Origin: Actinomycetes bacterium | GTDB lineage: Bacteria > Actinomycetota > Acidimicrobiia > Acidimicrobiales > Ilumatobacteraceae | Direction: 5' to 3' | Assembly (NCBI GenBank): GCA_021414085.1 | Contig: JAIOPC010000014.1 | Coordinates: 310,001 to 374,000 of the forward strand | Length of the DNA: 64,000 nucleotides | Shown: positions 53,175 through 62,940 of the stretch, piece by piece | Layout: each line of letters opens with the position of its first letter | Position numbering within the stretch: position 1 is the first letter of the stretch | Made by a program: the position numbers and the translations under genes | Notes under the pieces: generated by a model | What the model saw: the letters and a program-made list of their open reading frames with translations, nothing else | The model's database searches: none | What the model was told of the DNA's origin: nothing

Positions 53175-54550
53175 TGAGGTACGTCTCGACTCGCGGTGTT
53201 GCTCCAGAGCTGGGCTTCACCGATGTGTTGCTCGCTGGGCTTGCCACCGATGGCGGGCTGTATGTACCAGCCGAGTGGCCGGCGCTGCCGCCGGCGCATG
53301 TCGGTGCGAAGTATGCGCAGCGTGCCGCACAGGTCATCCAGCTGTTCGTCGGCGATGATCTTGCTCCTGCGACCGTGCAGCGGTTATGCGACGAGGCGTA
53401 CGCGACGTTCGCGCATCCGGATGTTGCGCCTTTAGTGAAGTTGCGCGACCAGGACTATGTGCAAGAGTTGTTCCACGGCCCGACGCTGGCGTTCAAGGAC
53501 ATTGCGCTGCAATTGGTGGGCCGCATGTTCGACGAGGTGCTGCGCGCACGTGGCCAACGGGTAACGGTGGTCGGTGCCACCAGCGGCGATACCGGGTCGG
53601 CGGCGATCGACGGCGTGAAAAACTGCGGCAACGTCGACATCGTGATTCTGTTTCCTCAGGGCCGAACAAGCGATGTGCAGCGCAAGCAGATGACCACGGT
53701 CGACTCGCCAAACGTGCGTGTCGTAGCCGTTGATGGCACCTTCGACGATTGTCAAGATCTCGTCAAGGCGATGTTCAACGACGCCGAGTTCCGCGAGCGG
53801 ATGCAGCTCAGCGCCGTGAACAGCATCAACTGGGCGCGGGTAATGGCGCAGATCGTCTACTACGTGACCGCCACTGATGCGCTCGGCCGGATCAACGTCT
53901 GCGTGCCCAGCGGCAACTTCGGCAACGTGTTCAGCGGCTGGATCGCACGTCGGATGGGTGCGCCGATCGACCAACTGGTGGTGGCGTCAAACGCCAACGA
54001 CATCCTCGAGCGCTTCTTCAACCGCAACGAGATGACCACCGCGCCCGTCGTGCCATCGCTGAGCCCGAGCATGGACATCCAGGTCTCATCGAACTTCGAG
54101 CGCCTGTTGTTCGAAATCAACGGTCGCGACGGCGGAATGACATCCGAGCAACTGCAGCGCTTCCGGACTTCCGGTCGCTTGTCGGTCGAGCCGGATCAGC
54201 GCAGCGCGTTCATCGAGGGTCGCTTCCAAGCGGCACGCCTCGATGATGCGGAGACGTTGGCCGTGATGGGCCAGACCTACCGCGAATCGGGGATGTTGCT
54301 CGACCCGCATTCGGCCGTGGCAGTCGGGGCGACAGCGAAGTTGCGCGCCGCGGGAACTCTGCATGGCACGACGGTGACACTGGCGACAGCTCACCCCGCC
54401 AAGTTCCCCGACGCAGTGGAGAAGGCGACCGGCATCCGCCCGCCATTGCCGGCGCACTTGGCGAACCTGTTCGAGCTGGAGGAGAAGATGACGGTCCTCC
54501 CCAACGATCTAGCGGCGATACAAAAGTTCGTAGCGACGACGTTTACTTGA
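53171..54550 (+). CDS. thrC: Threonine synthase
   Basis: 459 residues of fold-type II PLP enzyme. It is the longer type, with the N-terminal VSTRGVAPELGFTDVLLAGLATDGGLYVP region. The PLP lysine is in GPTLAFKDIALQ, and ATSGDTGSAAIDG, PSGNFGNVFSG and LATAHPAKFPDAV follow. It converts O-phosphohomoserine to threonine. The usual homoserine kinase gene thrB does not follow. The next 238 bases are the rho leader. Confidence 0.93.
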   Translation: MMRYVSTRGVAPELGFTDVLLAGLATDGGLYVPAEWPALPPAHVGAKYAQRAAQVIQLFVGDDLAPATVQRLCDEAYATFAHPDVAPLVKLRDQDYVQELFHGPTLAFKDIALQLVGRMFDEVLRARGQRVTVVGATSGDTGSAAIDGVKNCGNVDIVILFPQGRTSDVQRKQMTTVDSPNVRVVAVDGTFDDCQDLVKAMFNDAEFRERMQLSAVNSINWARVMAQIVYYVTATDALGRINVCVPSGNFGNVFSGWIARRMGAPIDQLVVASNANDILERFFNRNEMTTAPVVPSLSPSMDIQVSSNFERLLFEINGRDGGMTSEQLQRFRTSGRLSVEPDQRSAFIEGRFQAARLDDAETLAVMGQTYRESGMLLDPHSAVAVGATAKLRAAGTLHGTTVTLATAHPAKFPDAVEKATGIRPPLPAHLANLFELEEKMTVLPNDLAAIQKFVATTFT

Positions 54551-54788
54551 GCGAGCTGTGGCTATGTCCGGTTTCTTCACCTCCTGTTCAGCCGCCGGTG
54601 CGTTGCGGTGGCCGACGTGCCGGGTTACAGTGATGTTGTTCGGGTTCCCGAACATCCCCGCTGAATCCGGTGCTGCAGAGCGCTGAGGTCGCGGCAGGGG
54701 TACTTCCCAGGCGGTGGGGCCGCCGGCGATAACAGCAACTTGGCTGTAAATCGACCGAGTCTCACTCCCTTTAGAAAGCAGGTGGCCG
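54551..54788 (+). promoter_or_regulatory. Long rho leader with two hairpins
   Basis: 238 bases with no gene. Two inverted repeats are visible: TGTTCGGG-TT-CCCGAACA (54637-54654) and GGCGG-TGGGG-CCGCC (54710-54724). Neither is followed by a T-run. It is the longest non-coding stretch in the window, and rho genes elsewhere are autoregulated in their leaders, so an attenuator role is inferred. Confidence 0.45.
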
Positions 54789-56558
54789 GTGGCCGCGGAA
54801 GCACTTGAGCAGTCAATGCTCGAATCCAAGGACAAAGATCAGCTCCTCGCGATCGCGCAAGCGTTAGGCATCACCGCCAACGCTCGTGCGGCGAAGGCGA
54901 CGTTGATCACCAAAATTCTCGAAACGACGGGCTCTAGCCCCGACGAGTCGCCAGCCCCAAAGAGCGCCGCGACCAACGGCGACGCGCCGAAGTCAAACGG
55001 AGCGCAGGCGGCACCGCCCGCGCCGGCGTATGAAGTCGTACTCGGGCCCGACGGCGAGCCGCTCCCAGATTGGGAAGTCGAGCTGATCAAGAAGGGCGAA
55101 GTCGATGGTGCCGACAGCTCGGCACGGCCAGCAGGGGCGCGCCCGAACGGATCGCGCAACGGTGGTCGCCCCGGCGCCCCCGCCCGTACCCCGAAGCCGG
55201 CTTCGGCCGACGGCGAAACCGGCGACGATGGTGACGACGAAGACGACGACGATCACGGCAACAGCTCGAATGGCCAGGGCGATGGCGAGAGCCGCAACGC
55301 CCGCCGCCGTCGGCGTCGCCGCGGCAAGCCCCGCACCGATGGCCCGCAGGGTTACGACCGCAACGAGCCGCGCCAAGGCGCCGACCGTGGCGAGCGCCCC
55401 GAAAGCAGCGAGCCGCAGAACTTCGATCCGGTCGCTGTTAGCGGCTACCTCGACTTGCGCGAAGAGGGCTACGGCTTCCTGCGCGTGAATGGTTACCTCG
55501 CCAGTCGCGAGGATGCCTACATCCCCGTCAAGCTCACTCGTCAGTACGGATTACGCAAGGGCGACCACGTCACCGGCATGAGCCGTCCGGCAGGCCGCAA
55601 CGAGAAGAACCCTGCGTTGCTCGAGATTCACACCGTCAACGATGGCGATCCTGAGAAGGCTCGCGGTCGTCGTCGCTTCGAAGACCTGACGGCGCTGTTC
55701 CCGGACGAGAAGTTGAACCTTGAGAACGCGAACGACCCGAACAACATGACCGCCCGCATCGTCGACCTTGTGTCGCCGATTGGTAAGGGCCAGCGCGGCA
55801 TCATCGTGTCGCCGCCGAAGGCGGGCAAGACGACGATCATGAAGACGATCGCGACGTCGATTGAAGCCAACAACCCCGAAGTGAAGCTGATCGTGCTGCT
55901 CATCGACGAGCGGCCCGAAGAAGTCACCGACATGCGTCGCACCGTCAAGGGCGAAGTGATCTCCAGCACCTTCGACCGCCCGAGCGACGAGCACACGCAA
56001 GTCGCCGAGTTGGCGTTGGAAAAGGCGAAGCGTCTGGTCGAAGCCGGTCACGACGTCGTGATCATCCTCGACGGCATCACCCGCCTCAGCCGTGCTTACA
56101 ACTTGGCAGCGCCGGCAAGTGGACGCATTCTCTCCGGTGGTATCGACGCCGGTGCGTTGTACCCACCGAAGCGGTTCTTTGGTGCGGCTCGCAACGTCGA
56201 AGAAGGCGGTTCACTCACGATCCTCGCCACTGCGCTTGTTGAAACGAACAGCCGCATGGACGAGGCGATCTTCGAGGAGTTCAAGGGCACCGGCAACATG
56301 GAGCTGCGCCTTGATCGTCGCCTCGCCGAGCGCCGCATCTACCCGGCGATCGATGTCGATGCCAGCAGCACTCGTCACGAGGAGTTGCTGTTCGATCGCA
56401 AGCAACTGCAGATGGTGTGGAAGCTACGTCGCGTGCTCAGCGGTCTCGCCGCTGACGGCAACGCTGCCCCCGGCCTGGAGTTGTTGATGGATCGTCTGCG
56501 GACCTTCCGCACCAACGACGAATTCCTCAACGAAATCGCCAAGCAACCCTCGATGTAG
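54789..56558 (+). CDS. rho: Transcription termination factor Rho
   Basis: 589 residues from GTG 54789. The N-terminal Rho_N helices (about 10-45, [22 protein letters not shown]) are followed by a long acidic and Arg/Gly-rich insert (about 70-215, including [13 protein letters not shown] and ARRRRRRRG), typical of Actinobacteria. The RNA-binding OB fold ([19 protein letters not shown]) comes next, then the RecA core with Walker [10 protein letters not shown] (about 341-349), and [21 protein letters not shown] and GTGNMEL. It terminates transcription by RNA translocation. An ATG at 54816 is an alternative start. Confidence 0.93.
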   Translation: MAAEALEQSMLESKDKDQLLAIAQALGITANARAAKATLITKILETTGSSPDESPAPKSAATNGDAPKSNGAQAAPPAPAYEVVLGPDGEPLPDWEVELIKKGEVDGADSSARPAGARPNGSRNGGRPGAPARTPKPASADGETGDDGDDEDDDDHGNSSNGQGDGESRNARRRRRRRGKPRTDGPQGYDRNEPRQGADRGERPESSEPQNFDPVAVSGYLDLREEGYGFLRVNGYLASREDAYIPVKLTRQYGLRKGDHVTGMSRPAGRNEKNPALLEIHTVNDGDPEKARGRRRFEDLTALFPDEKLNLENANDPNNMTARIVDLVSPIGKGQRGIIVSPPKAGKTTIMKTIATSIEANNPEVKLIVLLIDERPEEVTDMRRTVKGEVISSTFDRPSDEHTQVAELALEKAKRLVEAGHDVVIILDGITRLSRAYNLAAPASGRILSGGIDAGALYPPKRFFGAARNVEEGGSLTILATALVETNSRMDEAIFEEFKGTGNMELRLDRRLAERRIYPAIDVDASSTRHEELLFDRKQLQMVWKLRRVLSGLAADGNAAPGLELLMDRLRTFRTNDEFLNEIAKQPSM

Positions 56559-57212
56559 TCAACGCCGAATCGTTGGCGTGATGCCGACCATGATCAGGTA
56601 AGGCGACTTGCCGCGACCGGGTACGTCGCTGCTGAAGCGGCTGACCAGCGCTTCCATCTCCTTTTGCAACTCGCCTGCTTCGGCCTTGCTCAGCGAGACC
56701 TTTCCCCACCACTCGGTAACCGGTGACGTGCTGCCGTCTCGCGTCGGCTCGATAAAGCTGATCGACATGCCGCGTTGCGGATGGCCGGTGACCGTGATGC
56801 CGTCAGTGAAGTGCTTTCGCGCGGCGCGCTCGACCGACGTGGCGAACTCCTTCACCATGACGTTGCGCGCCCCGTGCAAAAACTCCTCCGCCACGCCTGG
56901 TGACATCGCGTCGAATGGAATCTGAAACTCGTCGGCAGCAGCTCGGTAGTAGGGGATTGCCTTCCCCGCCCGCGCCTGCTCGCGGGTTACGACCAGCAGC
57001 CCTGCCTGCACGAAGCGACCCACCCAGTAGGCGACGCTGCTCGGCCGCCGGTCGAGCTCGACGGAAGCCGATCCCAGCGACTGTTCGCAACGCATGAACG
57101 GTGCGAGGTGCTTCGCCGCTTGGACGTTCAACAGCAGGTCGACGGCATCGTGGGACCGCACGATCATCACCTTGTTGGTCGCGGGTATCTGATTCGAAAC
57201 TGCCTCTTTCAT
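56559..57212 (-). CDS. Winged-helix (ArsR-like) transcriptional regulator
   Basis: 217 residues. A winged-helix domain (about 17-85; AKHLAPFMRCEQSLGSASVELDRRPSSVAYWVGRFVQAGLLVV) is followed by an unrecognised C-terminal domain (YYRAAADEFQIPF, SISFIEPTRD) that may bind a ligand. It is divergent from an MFS exporter with three TTCGAA boxes between and around the starts, the layout of a local repressor and its target. The ATG at 57212 has TAGTCT 7 bases upstream. The stop abuts the rho stop. Confidence 0.7.
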   Translation of the reverse strand: MKEAVSNQIPATNKVMIVRSHDAVDLLLNVQAAKHLAPFMRCEQSLGSASVELDRRPSSVAYWVGRFVQAGLLVVTREQARAGKAIPYYRAAADEFQIPFDAMSPGVAEEFLHGARNVMVKEFATSVERAARKHFTDGITVTGHPQRGMSISFIEPTRDGSTSPVTEWWGKVSLSKAEAGELQKEMEALVSRFSSDVPGRGKSPYLIMVGITPTIRR

Positions 57213-57242
57213 TCGAATCAGACTACTTCGATCATGTTCGAA
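57193..57242. promoter_or_regulatory. Three TTCGAA boxes between regulator and exporter
   Basis: TTCGAA occurs at 57193-57198, 57212-57217 and 57237-57242. The middle copy lies in a perfect ATTCGAAT palindrome and all three cover the two start codons. They are likely operator half-sites or full sites for the divergent regulator. Confidence 0.5.
57220..57225 (-). promoter_or_regulatory. -10 element, winged-helix regulator
   Basis: TAGTCT on the minus strand, 7 bases before ATG 57212, between two TTCGAA boxes. Confidence 0.45.
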
Positions 57243-58474
57243 TGCGGGATCGACGTGACTTTCTCAGGGTGTGGAGTGGCCAGGCAGTCTCAAACCTCGG
57301 CGACGGTATCCAACGCGTTGCTGTGTTGTGGTGGGCGCAGAAGGCCACGGGGTCCAACACGGTCGTCGTGATGGTGGCGTTGGCTACTGCACTGCCCGGT
57401 TTGGTGGCGGCACCGTTTTCCGGTTGGCTTGTCGATCGCGTGTCGCGCCGCCTGTTGATGTTGGCTTCCGACGCCATCAGGTGTGTCGCAGGTGTGGTAC
57501 TTGCGATCGCGGCAGCAACCGACGCGCTGAGCACATCGTTCGTGATTGCGGTTGCGGTCGTAGCTGCGCTGGCAACATCCGTGTTCGATCCTGCGCTGCA
57601 GGCATCGATCACGCTGCTCGTCGCTGAGGATCGGCGCGCATCCGCGAACTCGATGATGGGCGCCAATCGCGCGGTCGCCGGAATCGTCGGTCCGGCGACC
57701 GGTGGCGTGCTCATCGGTTTGGCCGGTACCGCCGCCGCACTCTGGGTCGACGCGGCGACCTTCGCTTTGTCGTTCGCCCTCATCGCGCTCTCCCGCATTC
57801 CGATGCCTGTCGTCACACCCGAGAGCGCAGACGATGGTGGCCTCGCCGCTGGCTTCAGGGTGCTGCGCCGCGACCGCCAAGTACGGGATCTGGTGGTAGT
57901 CGCCGCTGGCCTCAACCTGTGCGTGGCGCCCGTGCCGGTGCTGATCGTCGGTCTTGCGGCCGGCCCGTTACATCTCGGCGGTTCCGGCTTTGGGATCCTC
58001 ATGGCGGCTGTGCCGACTGGCCTTCTGCTCGGCCTGGCGGTGGCCCCGCGATTCGCTCGCAATGCTCCGGCCGCGCTGTGGGCGTTGTTGCTGACGGGCG
58101 GTGCAATCGCCGTCAGCGGACTGTCCACGTGGGCGTTATGGGCAGGTGCGACGCTGATGGCCGCCGGCCTCGGGGTCGGCATCGCCAACACGTTGATCCA
58201 AACGCGCTTTCAAAGCCGGGTGGCACCTGAGTTACAGGGGCGAGTGTTTTCGCTCGTCGGCGCGTGCATGGTGGTGGGGCAGCCGCTCGGTTTGCTGTTG
58301 ACCGCTCCGCTGACAACCGTGGTTGGGGTGCGAGGGGGCATGGCAGTGTGCGGTGCGGCGCTCTTCGTGCTTACCCTGGTGGGCCGGCGAGGCCTGAACC
58401 CCAGCGAAATCAAGGAGTACAGCGGGGCGGCGGACGATACACTGGCGCTTCCACTTCTTGCGGAGAGTTCATGA
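57242..58474 (+). CDS. MFS transporter, EntS-like exporter family
   Basis: 410 residues with about 10-12 membrane helices in the MFS_3 pattern. The N-terminal [25 protein letters not shown] segment, the loop [17 protein letters not shown] (MFS signature A-like) and [18 protein letters not shown] in the second half are as in EntS-type drug or siderophore exporters. The substrate is unknown. It is inserted between rho and rpmE. The stop overlaps an ATG just before rpmE, so it may be co-transcribed with translation genes. Confidence 0.85.
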   Translation: MRDRRDFLRVWSGQAVSNLGDGIQRVAVLWWAQKATGSNTVVVMVALATALPGLVAAPFSGWLVDRVSRRLLMLASDAIRCVAGVVLAIAAATDALSTSFVIAVAVVAALATSVFDPALQASITLLVAEDRRASANSMMGANRAVAGIVGPATGGVLIGLAGTAAALWVDAATFALSFALIALSRIPMPVVTPESADDGGLAAGFRVLRRDRQVRDLVVVAAGLNLCVAPVPVLIVGLAAGPLHLGGSGFGILMAAVPTGLLLGLAVAPRFARNAPAALWALLLTGGAIAVSGLSTWALWAGATLMAAGLGVGIANTLIQTRFQSRVAPELQGRVFSLVGACMVVGQPLGLLLTAPLTTVVGVRGGMAVCGAALFVLTLVGRRGLNPSEIKEYSGAADDTLALPLLAESS

Positions 58475-58686
58475 TGAAGACTGAAATCCACCCCACATAC
58501 TCCGATGTCAACGTGCGCTGCTCTTGCGGCAACACGTTCACCACCCGTTCCACACGTGGTGGCGATCTGAACGTCGAACTCTGCAACGAGTGCCACCCGT
58601 TCTTCACCGGCAAGCAAAAGCTGGTCGACACCGGTGGCCGCGTCGAGCGCTTCAACAAGCGTTACGGCGAGCGCAAAGGCAAGTGA
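58474..58686 (+). CDS. rpmE: Ribosomal protein L31 (zinc-binding form)
   Basis: 70 residues, the normal length. [21 protein letters not shown] and [16 protein letters not shown] carry the four Cys of the zinc-containing C+ type, and the end is basic ([11 protein letters not shown]). It is part of the 50S subunit. GGAG lies 8 bases before ATG 58474, and an ATG at 58471 is also possible. Zinc-free paralogues are usually Zur-controlled, but this is the zinc form. Confidence 0.95.
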   Translation: MKTEIHPTYSDVNVRCSCGNTFTTRSTRGGDLNVELCNECHPFFTGKQKLVDTGGRVERFNKRYGERKGK

Positions 58687-59654
58687 CCAACCGCGAGCAA
58701 CTGCTCGCAGTCAAGTTGGCGGCGCTTGTTCGCGAGCACGATCCTGCGTCAACGGATCTGCAACCGGGCGAGTTCGGTGCCGGTGCCGCGTTGATGGCCG
58801 GCAGCAGTGCGTGGGTGTTGCTGGACGATCGACCCGAGCGTGGGCTTGGTGCCGCACTTGCGTGGGCGTTGCGGCACGACGCGAAGCAGGTCAACATTCT
58901 CGCCGAGCAGGGCGCTGGCGTTCTGGCGCGACGTGCCATCGGATGGACGCCGCCGGTTCATGTTTGGCAGATAGCCGACCGCGTCCTTCGGTCCGCCACA
59001 CCCGAACCGCTCGTGCCGTCACCGCCGCTGCCCAGCGCGCACGCGGAGCTTGAAGCACTCATTCGAGACAGTGGGGCTGAGCCGATTGTCGAACACGGAG
59101 TGCTACGCGGCGAAGTTGATGGCCTGGAGGTTTGTCGCGTCGTCAACGACCCACACACCGATGGGGTCCGCTTGGAGGTTGGTGTCGGCGCACATGATCG
59201 CGAGGCGTTTCTGTTGCTGCACGGCGATCGACCGACCGGTGAAGCCCTCGCAGATGTCGTGCGTTCGGTGCGCGAGCACCGAAGCCCGGGCGCCGCTCGG
59301 CATCCGCTCAACCTGCTGGCGCAAGAGCGCGCGCTCCGCGCGCAGCTTGTCGCCGACCCGGCCCTGATCAGTGCCAGCCATGTGCGGCCGGTCGCGCCGC
59401 CAATTCCGCGCGCAAACGTGAAGGACGCAGTGCCTTGCGTCGCACAGGCAACGATCGCGAGTCATCAGGTCACCGTCGTTTGCTCGACGGGTGTCGATCT
59501 CGACGTCGTGCCGTTCGCCGTCGACGCGATGGCCGCCTGCGGCACCAACGAGTGTCTGATTGTGCTGCCCGCGCGTGATGCGCTTGAGATTCAGCAACGG
59601 ATAGCGGCAGCCGCTCCCGGTTCAATCGCGATCACACCGCTTGCAAGGCCGTAG
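58683..59654 (+). CDS. Hypothetical protein between rpmE and prfA
   Basis: 323 residues from a GTG that overlaps the rpmE stop (GTGA). Ala- and Leu-rich, soluble, with no signal peptide. Segments such as [49 protein letters not shown] and [32 protein letters not shown] suggest two alpha/beta units. No known motif is recognised. The position inside the translation block and tight coupling suggest a conserved clade-specific role. Confidence 0.65.
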   Translation: MTNREQLLAVKLAALVREHDPASTDLQPGEFGAGAALMAGSSAWVLLDDRPERGLGAALAWALRHDAKQVNILAEQGAGVLARRAIGWTPPVHVWQIADRVLRSATPEPLVPSPPLPSAHAELEALIRDSGAEPIVEHGVLRGEVDGLEVCRVVNDPHTDGVRLEVGVGAHDREAFLLLHGDRPTGEALADVVRSVREHRSPGAARHPLNLLAQERALRAQLVADPALISASHVRPVAPPIPRANVKDAVPCVAQATIASHQVTVVCSTGVDLDVVPFAVDAMAACGTNECLIVLPARDALEIQQRIAAAAPGSIAITPLARP

Positions 59655-59657
59655 CCT
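59652..59657 (+). promoter_or_regulatory. -10-like element before prfA
   Basis: TAGCCT, 9 bases before GTG 59667. Its TAG is the stop codon of the preceding gene, so an internal promoter for prfA-prmC is possible. Confidence 0.3.
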
Positions 59658-59666
59658 CTTTCAACG

Positions 59667-60731
59667 GTGTTCGATCGACTGCGGTCCCTGGAAGATGAAT
59701 TCATTGGGTTAGAGGCGCGCCTGTCGGACCCCGACCTGGCCAATGATCAAGCGAAGATGCGCGAGGTTTCGCGCCGCTACAAAGACCTGACCCCCGTCGT
59801 CGATTGCATTCGCCGCTATCACGCGCGCAGCGCCGACGCGGAAGCTGCCCGCGAACTGCTCACCGTTGCTTCGGAAGCGGAGCGCCCGGCGTTGCGCGAC
59901 GAGTTGGCCGCCAACGAGGCCGCAATCGCCGAGCTTGAAGAAGAGCTGCGCGTGCTGTTGCTGCCCAAGGATCGCAACGACGGTCGCTCGGTCATCATGG
60001 AGATTCGTGGTGCGGAGGGCGGCGACGAGGCGAACCTGTTCGCTGGCGACCTGTTCGACATGTACCGCGCTTATGCATCGGCCAACCGGTGGTCGGTCGA
60101 CATGTTGTCGCAAGACCTCAGCGACCTCGGCGGCGTCAACCTGGTGACGATGCTCATCAAGGGCGAAACGGCGTGGAGCAAACTGAAGTTCGAGGGTGGC
60201 ACGCACCGCGTGCAGCGAGTGCCAGTAACCGAGAGTTCCGGTCGCATTCACACATCGTCGGCCACGGTGCTCGTGCTGCCGGAGGCCGAGGAAGTCGAAG
60301 TTCAGATTGACGACAAAGATCTCGACGTGGATGTGTACCGCAGCAGTGGCGCTGGCGGGCAGAGCGTGAACACGACCGACTCAGCTGTGCGCATCACGCA
60401 CCGGCCAACTGGCGTAGTTGTCACGATGCAAGACGAACGCAGCCAGATACAGAACCGCGCGCGGGCGATGGTCGTGCTGCGCGCGCGGCTATTGAAGCTC
60501 GCCGAAGACGAACAAGCGGCGGCACAATCGGTCGAGCGTCGATCGCAGGTCGGCAGCGGTGGGCGCGGCGAGAAGATCCGCACCTACAACTTCAAAGAGA
60601 ACCGCCTGACTGATCATCGCATCGGTTTCACGATCTATCGCCTACAGGATGTTCTGGCGGGCGACCTTGACGAAGTGGTCGATGCGCTGGCGGCCGACGA
60701 ACGCGCCCGTCAGTTGGCCGGCAGCGAGTGA
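59667..60731 (+). CDS. prfA: Peptide chain release factor 1
   Basis: 354 residues. The GGQ motif is at about residue 230 (SGAGGQSVNTTDSAVR), and the stop-codon-reading tripeptide is PVT in QRVPVTESSGRIHTS, matching the PxT of RF1 (UAA/UAG). MEIRGAEGGDEANLF and RTYNFKENRLTDHRI are family segments. GTG start. prmC, which methylates the GGQ glutamine, begins at the GTGA of its stop. Confidence 0.95.
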   Translation: MFDRLRSLEDEFIGLEARLSDPDLANDQAKMREVSRRYKDLTPVVDCIRRYHARSADAEAARELLTVASEAERPALRDELAANEAAIAELEEELRVLLLPKDRNDGRSVIMEIRGAEGGDEANLFAGDLFDMYRAYASANRWSVDMLSQDLSDLGGVNLVTMLIKGETAWSKLKFEGGTHRVQRVPVTESSGRIHTSSATVLVLPEAEEVEVQIDDKDLDVDVYRSSGAGGQSVNTTDSAVRITHRPTGVVVTMQDERSQIQNRARAMVVLRARLLKLAEDEQAAAQSVERRSQVGSGGRGEKIRTYNFKENRLTDHRIGFTIYRLQDVLAGDLDEVVDALAADERARQLAGSE

Positions 60732-61609
60732 ACGCCAGCGCGCGCGGGCAGATCATCTGGCGCCAGTTGTGGAACGAGACGGCTGCGTTGACGGGTCGTG
60801 CCGAGGCGCGATGGTTGTGTGAGGAAGCCAGTGGATGCTTCGGAGAAGAGTTCGTAGAAGTGCTCGACGCGCCGGCAAGCGAGCGGGCCGTCGCGCATCT
60901 GGACGCAATGTTGGCGCGACTGCGGGCGGGCGAACCGTTGCAGTACGTGCTGGGCCGCTGGTCGTTTCGGCGCCTCGACCTGCTGGTCGATCAGCGAGTA
61001 CTCATCCCACGCCCAGAGACCGAACTCGTCGCCGAACATGCGATAGCGCTCGTTCGTCAGGTGGCCGCTGAGCGGGCGCGACCGCGCGCCGTGGCGGATC
61101 TTGGAACCGGCAGCGGTGCGCTTGGCCTGTCGCTGGCCGCGGAACTTCCTCGCGGCTTGGTCGAGGTGTGGCTCACCGACAACTCAGCTGATGCGCTTGA
61201 TGTTGCTCGTGCCAACGCAGCTGGGCTGGGGATGGCAGGCGAGTGCGTACGGTTTGGGCACGGCAGTTGGTACGCGGCGCTTCCCGCAGCGTTGCGCGGC
61301 GAGCTGGCCCTTGTCGTGTCGAATCCGCCGTACATCGCACGCGACGATGCGCAGGTCGCAGCCAACGTGCGCGATTGGGAACCCCACGCTGCGCTGTTCG
61401 CCGGCGACGATGGTCTCGCCGACGTGCGCGTTGTTGTCGCCGGAGCCACCGAGTGGCTGGCCCCCGGCGGTTGGCTCGTGATCGAGATTGGCGCCGGCCA
61501 ACGCGCGGCGGCGACCGAGTTGATGACCGCGGCAGGACTTACGCAAGTTGACGTGTTTCGCGATCTTGCTGGCCTGGATCGAATAGCGGTCGGACGTAGA
61601 GTGCCCTAA
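60728..61609 (+). CDS. prmC: Release factor glutamine methyltransferase PrmC
   Basis: 293 residues. The N-terminal helical domain binds release factors. The SAM domain has PRPETELVAEHAI, DLGTGSGALGLSLA and VSNPPYIARDD (NPPY at 199-202, which holds the glutamine). It methylates the GGQ glutamine of RF1/RF2. It has a GTG start. The stop overlaps the next ATG as TAATG. Confidence 0.93.
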   Translation: MNASARGQIIWRQLWNETAALTGRAEARWLCEEASGCFGEEFVEVLDAPASERAVAHLDAMLARLRAGEPLQYVLGRWSFRRLDLLVDQRVLIPRPETELVAEHAIALVRQVAAERARPRAVADLGTGSGALGLSLAAELPRGLVEVWLTDNSADALDVARANAAGLGMAGECVRFGHGSWYAALPAALRGELALVVSNPPYIARDDAQVAANVRDWEPHAALFAGDDGLADVRVVVAGATEWLAPGGWLVIEIGAGQRAAATELMTAAGLTQVDVFRDLAGLDRIAVGRRVP

Positions 61610-62922
61610 TGCGCGGACGGATCGGTACCTCACTTCTAGTTTTGCTCGCTCTTGGCGCGTGCTCCAACGACGACGGTTCCGGCTCCGACTCAGCGACCAC
61701 TGTGGTGATGGTTACAGCGCCGCCGACAGCAGCACCAACAACGACGCAACCACCGGCCGATGTCTCGACGACCGCAGGTTCGACGACGAGCACGCTCGAG
61801 TTGTTCACGACCGGCGAGTCTGTCGCCTCGCGACAGAGTCAGCCAGTCGTCGGCGAACGGATTCCTCTCGCACCCACCATCTCGGCTGACCAGCCAGTTG
61901 CAATTGAGTTCCGGCCCGGCACCGGCACCGCGTTCGTGGTCGAGCGCTCCGGTCGCGTCCGCCGACTGGTCGACGGCGCGTTGTCGGACCCCGTGCTCGA
62001 TCTCACCAACGAGGTTGACGCCGAAGCCGAGTGGGGTTTTCTCGGAATGGCGTTTTCCCCCGATGGTGCGTTCGTGTACATCAACGAAACCGACGGCTAT
62101 GTCACGCGCATCCACGAATTCGCGGTGCTCGCCGACGAGACATTCGCGACGGAAAGCGACCGCATCGTCTACCAATTTGATCAGCCCGGCGAAGGCCATA
62201 AGGGCGGCGACCTACTATTCGGTCCCGACGGGTATCTCTACATTCCGATCGGCGATGGTGGTACGCCACGCGACATCGACGACCCGCTGTACAACGATGG
62301 CCGACGCGTCGCGCTGTCGCTCGTGACGCCGCTCGGAAAGATGTTGCGCATCGACCCGCAGCCGTCCGACACGGCGGCGTTCACTGTGCCGGCCGACAAT
62401 CCGTTTGTCGATGTGCCGGATGCCTTGCCCGAGATTTGGTCCGTCGGACTGCGCAACCCTTGGCGTGTCGCGTTCGATCCCGCGACAGGCGACCTGTGGA
62501 TCGGTGATGTCGGTTCATTCGACATCGAAGAGATCGACTGGGTTGCGGCCGTTGATGGCAAAGACGCGGCCAAGGGAATCAGCTTTGGGTGGAGTGCATG
62601 GGAGGGCACGCGACGGCTGAATACGGATCAGCCGGCGGCTGGTCACTTGATTCCGGTCTACGAGTTTGTGCACGGACCGCTCGGCTGTTCCGTCGTTGGC
62701 GGCGAGGTCTACCACGGCACTCAGTTCCCTGAGCTCGAAAATCTGTACGTGTTCGGTGACTATTGCAGCGGAGAGGTGTGGACGCTCGATCCCAAACACC
62801 CCACCGAGCCCGTGCGCAGCATCGCCAACCTGCCGTACCTCGTCGACATCACCGCCGATCTCGATGGCGAGTTGCACCTCGTGTCGGTTGTCGACGGCGT
62901 CACCCGCCTGGTCGTTGCGTAA
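61609..62922 (+). CDS. PQQ-dependent sugar dehydrogenase-like lipoprotein
   Basis: 437 residues. A lipoprotein signal ends LLALGAC, then a Thr/Ser/Asp linker of about 60 residues leads to a GSDH/YliI-type beta-propeller (VVERSGRVRRLVDG, GFLGMAFSPDG, GGDLLFGPDGYLYIPIGDGG, WSVGLRNPWRVAFDPATGDLWIGDVG, FGWSAWEG). It is anchored outside the cell, and the family oxidises aldoses with PQQ. No PQQ synthesis gene is present. It sits where many Actinobacteria have the tsaC/sua5 gene after prmC. Confidence 0.85.
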   Translation: MRGRIGTSLLVLLALGACSNDDGSGSDSATTVVMVTAPPTAAPTTTQPPADVSTTAGSTTSTLELFTTGESVASRQSQPVVGERIPLAPTISADQPVAIEFRPGTGTAFVVERSGRVRRLVDGALSDPVLDLTNEVDAEAEWGFLGMAFSPDGAFVYINETDGYVTRIHEFAVLADETFATESDRIVYQFDQPGEGHKGGDLLFGPDGYLYIPIGDGGTPRDIDDPLYNDGRRVALSLVTPLGKMLRIDPQPSDTAAFTVPADNPFVDVPDALPEIWSVGLRNPWRVAFDPATGDLWIGDVGSFDIEEIDWVAAVDGKDAAKGISFGWSAWEGTRRLNTDQPAAGHLIPVYEFVHGPLGCSVVGGEVYHGTQFPELENLYVFGDYCSGEVWTLDPKHPTEPVRSIANLPYLVDITADLDGELHLVSVVDGVTRLVVA

Positions 62923-62940
62923 ACGTCGGCTCGAGGCCTC

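Noticed and set aside
54637-54654. GTTCGGG..CCCGAAC palindrome as a LexA/SOS box
   Set aside because: The actinobacterial SOS box has GAAC outside-in order (TCGAAC..GTTCGA). Here the half-sites are in the opposite order, and rho is not a typical SOS gene.
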